A stretch of 7,382 nt of DNA, taken from the NCBI GenBank assembly GCA_023135025.1, contig JAGLTY010000099.1, forward strand, positions 1 through 7,382, written 5' to 3'. Under the pieces are notes generated by a model. That model made no database searches. It was not told the DNA's origin and saw only the letters and a list, made by a program, of their open reading frames with translations. This DNA is from Bacteroidales bacterium (GTDB taxonomy: Bacteria > Bacteroidota > Bacteroidia > Bacteroidales > GCA-2748055). Within the stretch, counting starts at the first letter, position 1; the number at the start of each line of letters is the position of its first letter. Both the position numbers and the translations under genes were made by a program. This document shows positions 6,639 through 7,382 of this stretch, one piece after another.

Positions 6639-6926
6639 GACAAATTTGAGTATCAGCATTACAAATGCCAGCAAAAAAGTGGCAAAAATAACTCCCCTGG
6701 CCGAAAAATTACGGTTGGTCCAGATAAAAAGGAAAAAAAGCAACAGGTTGGGAATAGTGGCGAGGCTCACCATCTTTGATAGCATCTTCAATTGCTGGAA
6801 CTGCACCAGGAAATCCACAAGAGAACTGTCACTTTTTACTATCCAGAGACCCAACAGGGTCAGGGATGGTAATACCAGTGCCGGAACCAATCCGGACAGT
6901 ACGGTATCGAATTTCTTTTCACTCAT
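6636..6926 (-). CDS. Small three-helix membrane protein of unknown function between surE and lpxB
   Basis: A 96-residue protein that I do not recognise. It has three clear hydrophobic segments (about residues 8-30, 52-70 and 76-94) with short loops: KSDSSLVDFLVQFQQLKMLSK between the first two and TNRNFSAR between the second and third. There is no signal peptide motif, cysteine pair or catalytic signature, and only two to four residues follow the last helix. Start is the ATG at 6924-6926, which overlaps the surE stop by eight bases; AGG lies five bases upstream. An in-frame TTG at 6942-6944 would lengthen the overlap without adding a recognisable feature. It ends in TAA seven bases before lpxB. 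The tight fit on both sides and the normal coding character make it a real gene; a link with lipid A or envelope assembly is inferred only from position. Confidence 0.85.
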   Translation of the reverse strand: MSEKKFDTVLSGLVPALVLPSLTLLGLWIVKSDSSLVDFLVQFQQLKMLSKMVSLATIPNLLLFFLFIWTNRNFSARGVIFATFLLAFVMLILKFV

Positions 6927-7382
6927 GCTTACCTGTTTGAACAAACTCCAGTGATTTCATCTTCTCCAGCACATCATATGCGGTCAGATCTGTATTGATG
7001 GGAACAACAGAGACATACCTGTTCTTCAGGGCCCACTCATCGGTACCAGTACCCCCGTTCTCGGGCTCCCTGTTGTGGAAAAAGCCGGTAAGCCAGTAGT
7101 ACTCTGCACCATTGGGATCGGTTCTTTTCTCAAACTCCTCTTTCCAGTAGCCGTTGGCCTGACTGCAGATCCTGATGCCCCTGATCTCTTCAGAAGGGAG
7201 CGCCGGAATATTCACATTGAGACAGATTCCATCGGGCAACCCACTCTCCAACACATACTGTATAACCTCTTCTGCCACCCTGCCGGAAGCAGTGAAATCG
7301 GCATCCGGATCATAACTGAGCAGGGAAAAACCGATGGAGGGAATATGGTTCACCGCACCCTCCATGGCAGCTGCCATGGTAC
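6919..7382 (-). CDS. surE: 5'/3'-nucleotidase SurE, 5' end cut by the window edge
   Basis: SurE is a divalent-metal-dependent phosphatase that removes phosphate from nucleoside monophosphates and, in some species, from short polyphosphate; it acts in the cytoplasm and is tied to stress and stationary-phase survival. The C-terminal 154 residues or so are present, out of about 250. The frame is open to the edge, so the ATG at 7375-7377 is internal: the codon before it is threonine, fitting the family's SGTV(x)AAMEG motif, here TMAAAMEGAVNHIPSIGFS. Also visible are ICLNVNIPALP and, near the C-terminus, GTDEWALKNRYVSVVPINTDLTAYD, the usual end of the domain. The metal-binding N-terminal Asp-Asp-Gly motif lies outside the window and cannot be checked. 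It ends in TGA at 6919-6921, overlapping the small membrane-protein gene. Confidence 0.95.
   Translation of the reverse strand, partial: TMAAAMEGAVNHIPSIGFSLLSYDPDADFTASGRVAEEVIQYVLESGLPDGICLNVNIPALPSEEIRGIRICSQANGYWKEEFEKRTDPNGAEYYWLTGFFHNREPENGGTGTDEWALKNRYVSVVPINTDLTAYDVLEKMKSLEFVQTGKHE

Noticed and set aside
6629..6643. Upstream TTG start extending LpxB by 5 residues
   Set aside because: It would place the AAGGAG site inside the coding region; the ATG at 6626-6628 starts directly at the family N-terminus.
1..7382. Mobile element, prophage, defence island, CRISPR, tRNA or riboswitch
   Set aside because: No transposase, integrase, repeat array, cloverleaf or structured leader could be seen; every gene fits a housekeeping or envelope role and there is little non-coding space.

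Overview
The window looks like a chromosomal, housekeeping-type segment from a member of the Bacteroidota. The grounds are a recognisable GldF/GldG pair (ABC-2 permease plus auxiliary protein), a Bacteroidota-style beta clamp, A-rich leaders with few strong Shine-Dalgarno sites, and the envelope gene neighbours surE and lpxB. No finer lineage can be assigned from the sequence alone. I see no mobile element, CRISPR array, tRNA, rRNA or sign of recent transfer.

Every gene lies on the minus strand, so the reading order is from high to low coordinates. The order is: surE (5' end outside the window); a 96-residue three-helix membrane protein of unknown function; lpxB (lipid A disaccharide synthase); an exported SpoIID/LytB-domain protein, probably acting on peptidoglycan; gldF; gldG; a membrane-anchored DUF4340-like protein; and dnaN (3' end outside the window). 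From surE to the DUF4340-like gene, each junction is an overlap of 4 to 11 bases or a gap of at most 13 bases. That is the layout of one polycistronic unit with translational coupling. The only real intergenic space is 69 bases before dnaN; it holds a promoter-like TATAATTG element and a T8 run.

Functionally, the first six or seven genes form an envelope cluster. SurE is a nucleotide/phosphate-ester phosphatase, LpxB commits precursors to lipid A, the SpoIID-like protein probably trims glycan strands in the periplasm, and GldF-GldG-DUF4340 form the membrane and extracytoplasmic part of an ABC-2-type transporter whose ATPase is not encoded here. The sliding clamp gene follows and may have its own promoter.

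I found no clearly new system. The items most worth a second look are the uncharacterised small membrane protein between surE and lpxB, the SpoIID-type enzyme in a presumably non-sporulating organism's lipid A operon, and the GldFG-DUF4340 module without an adjacent ATPase. No gene-free stretch exceeds 300 bases.
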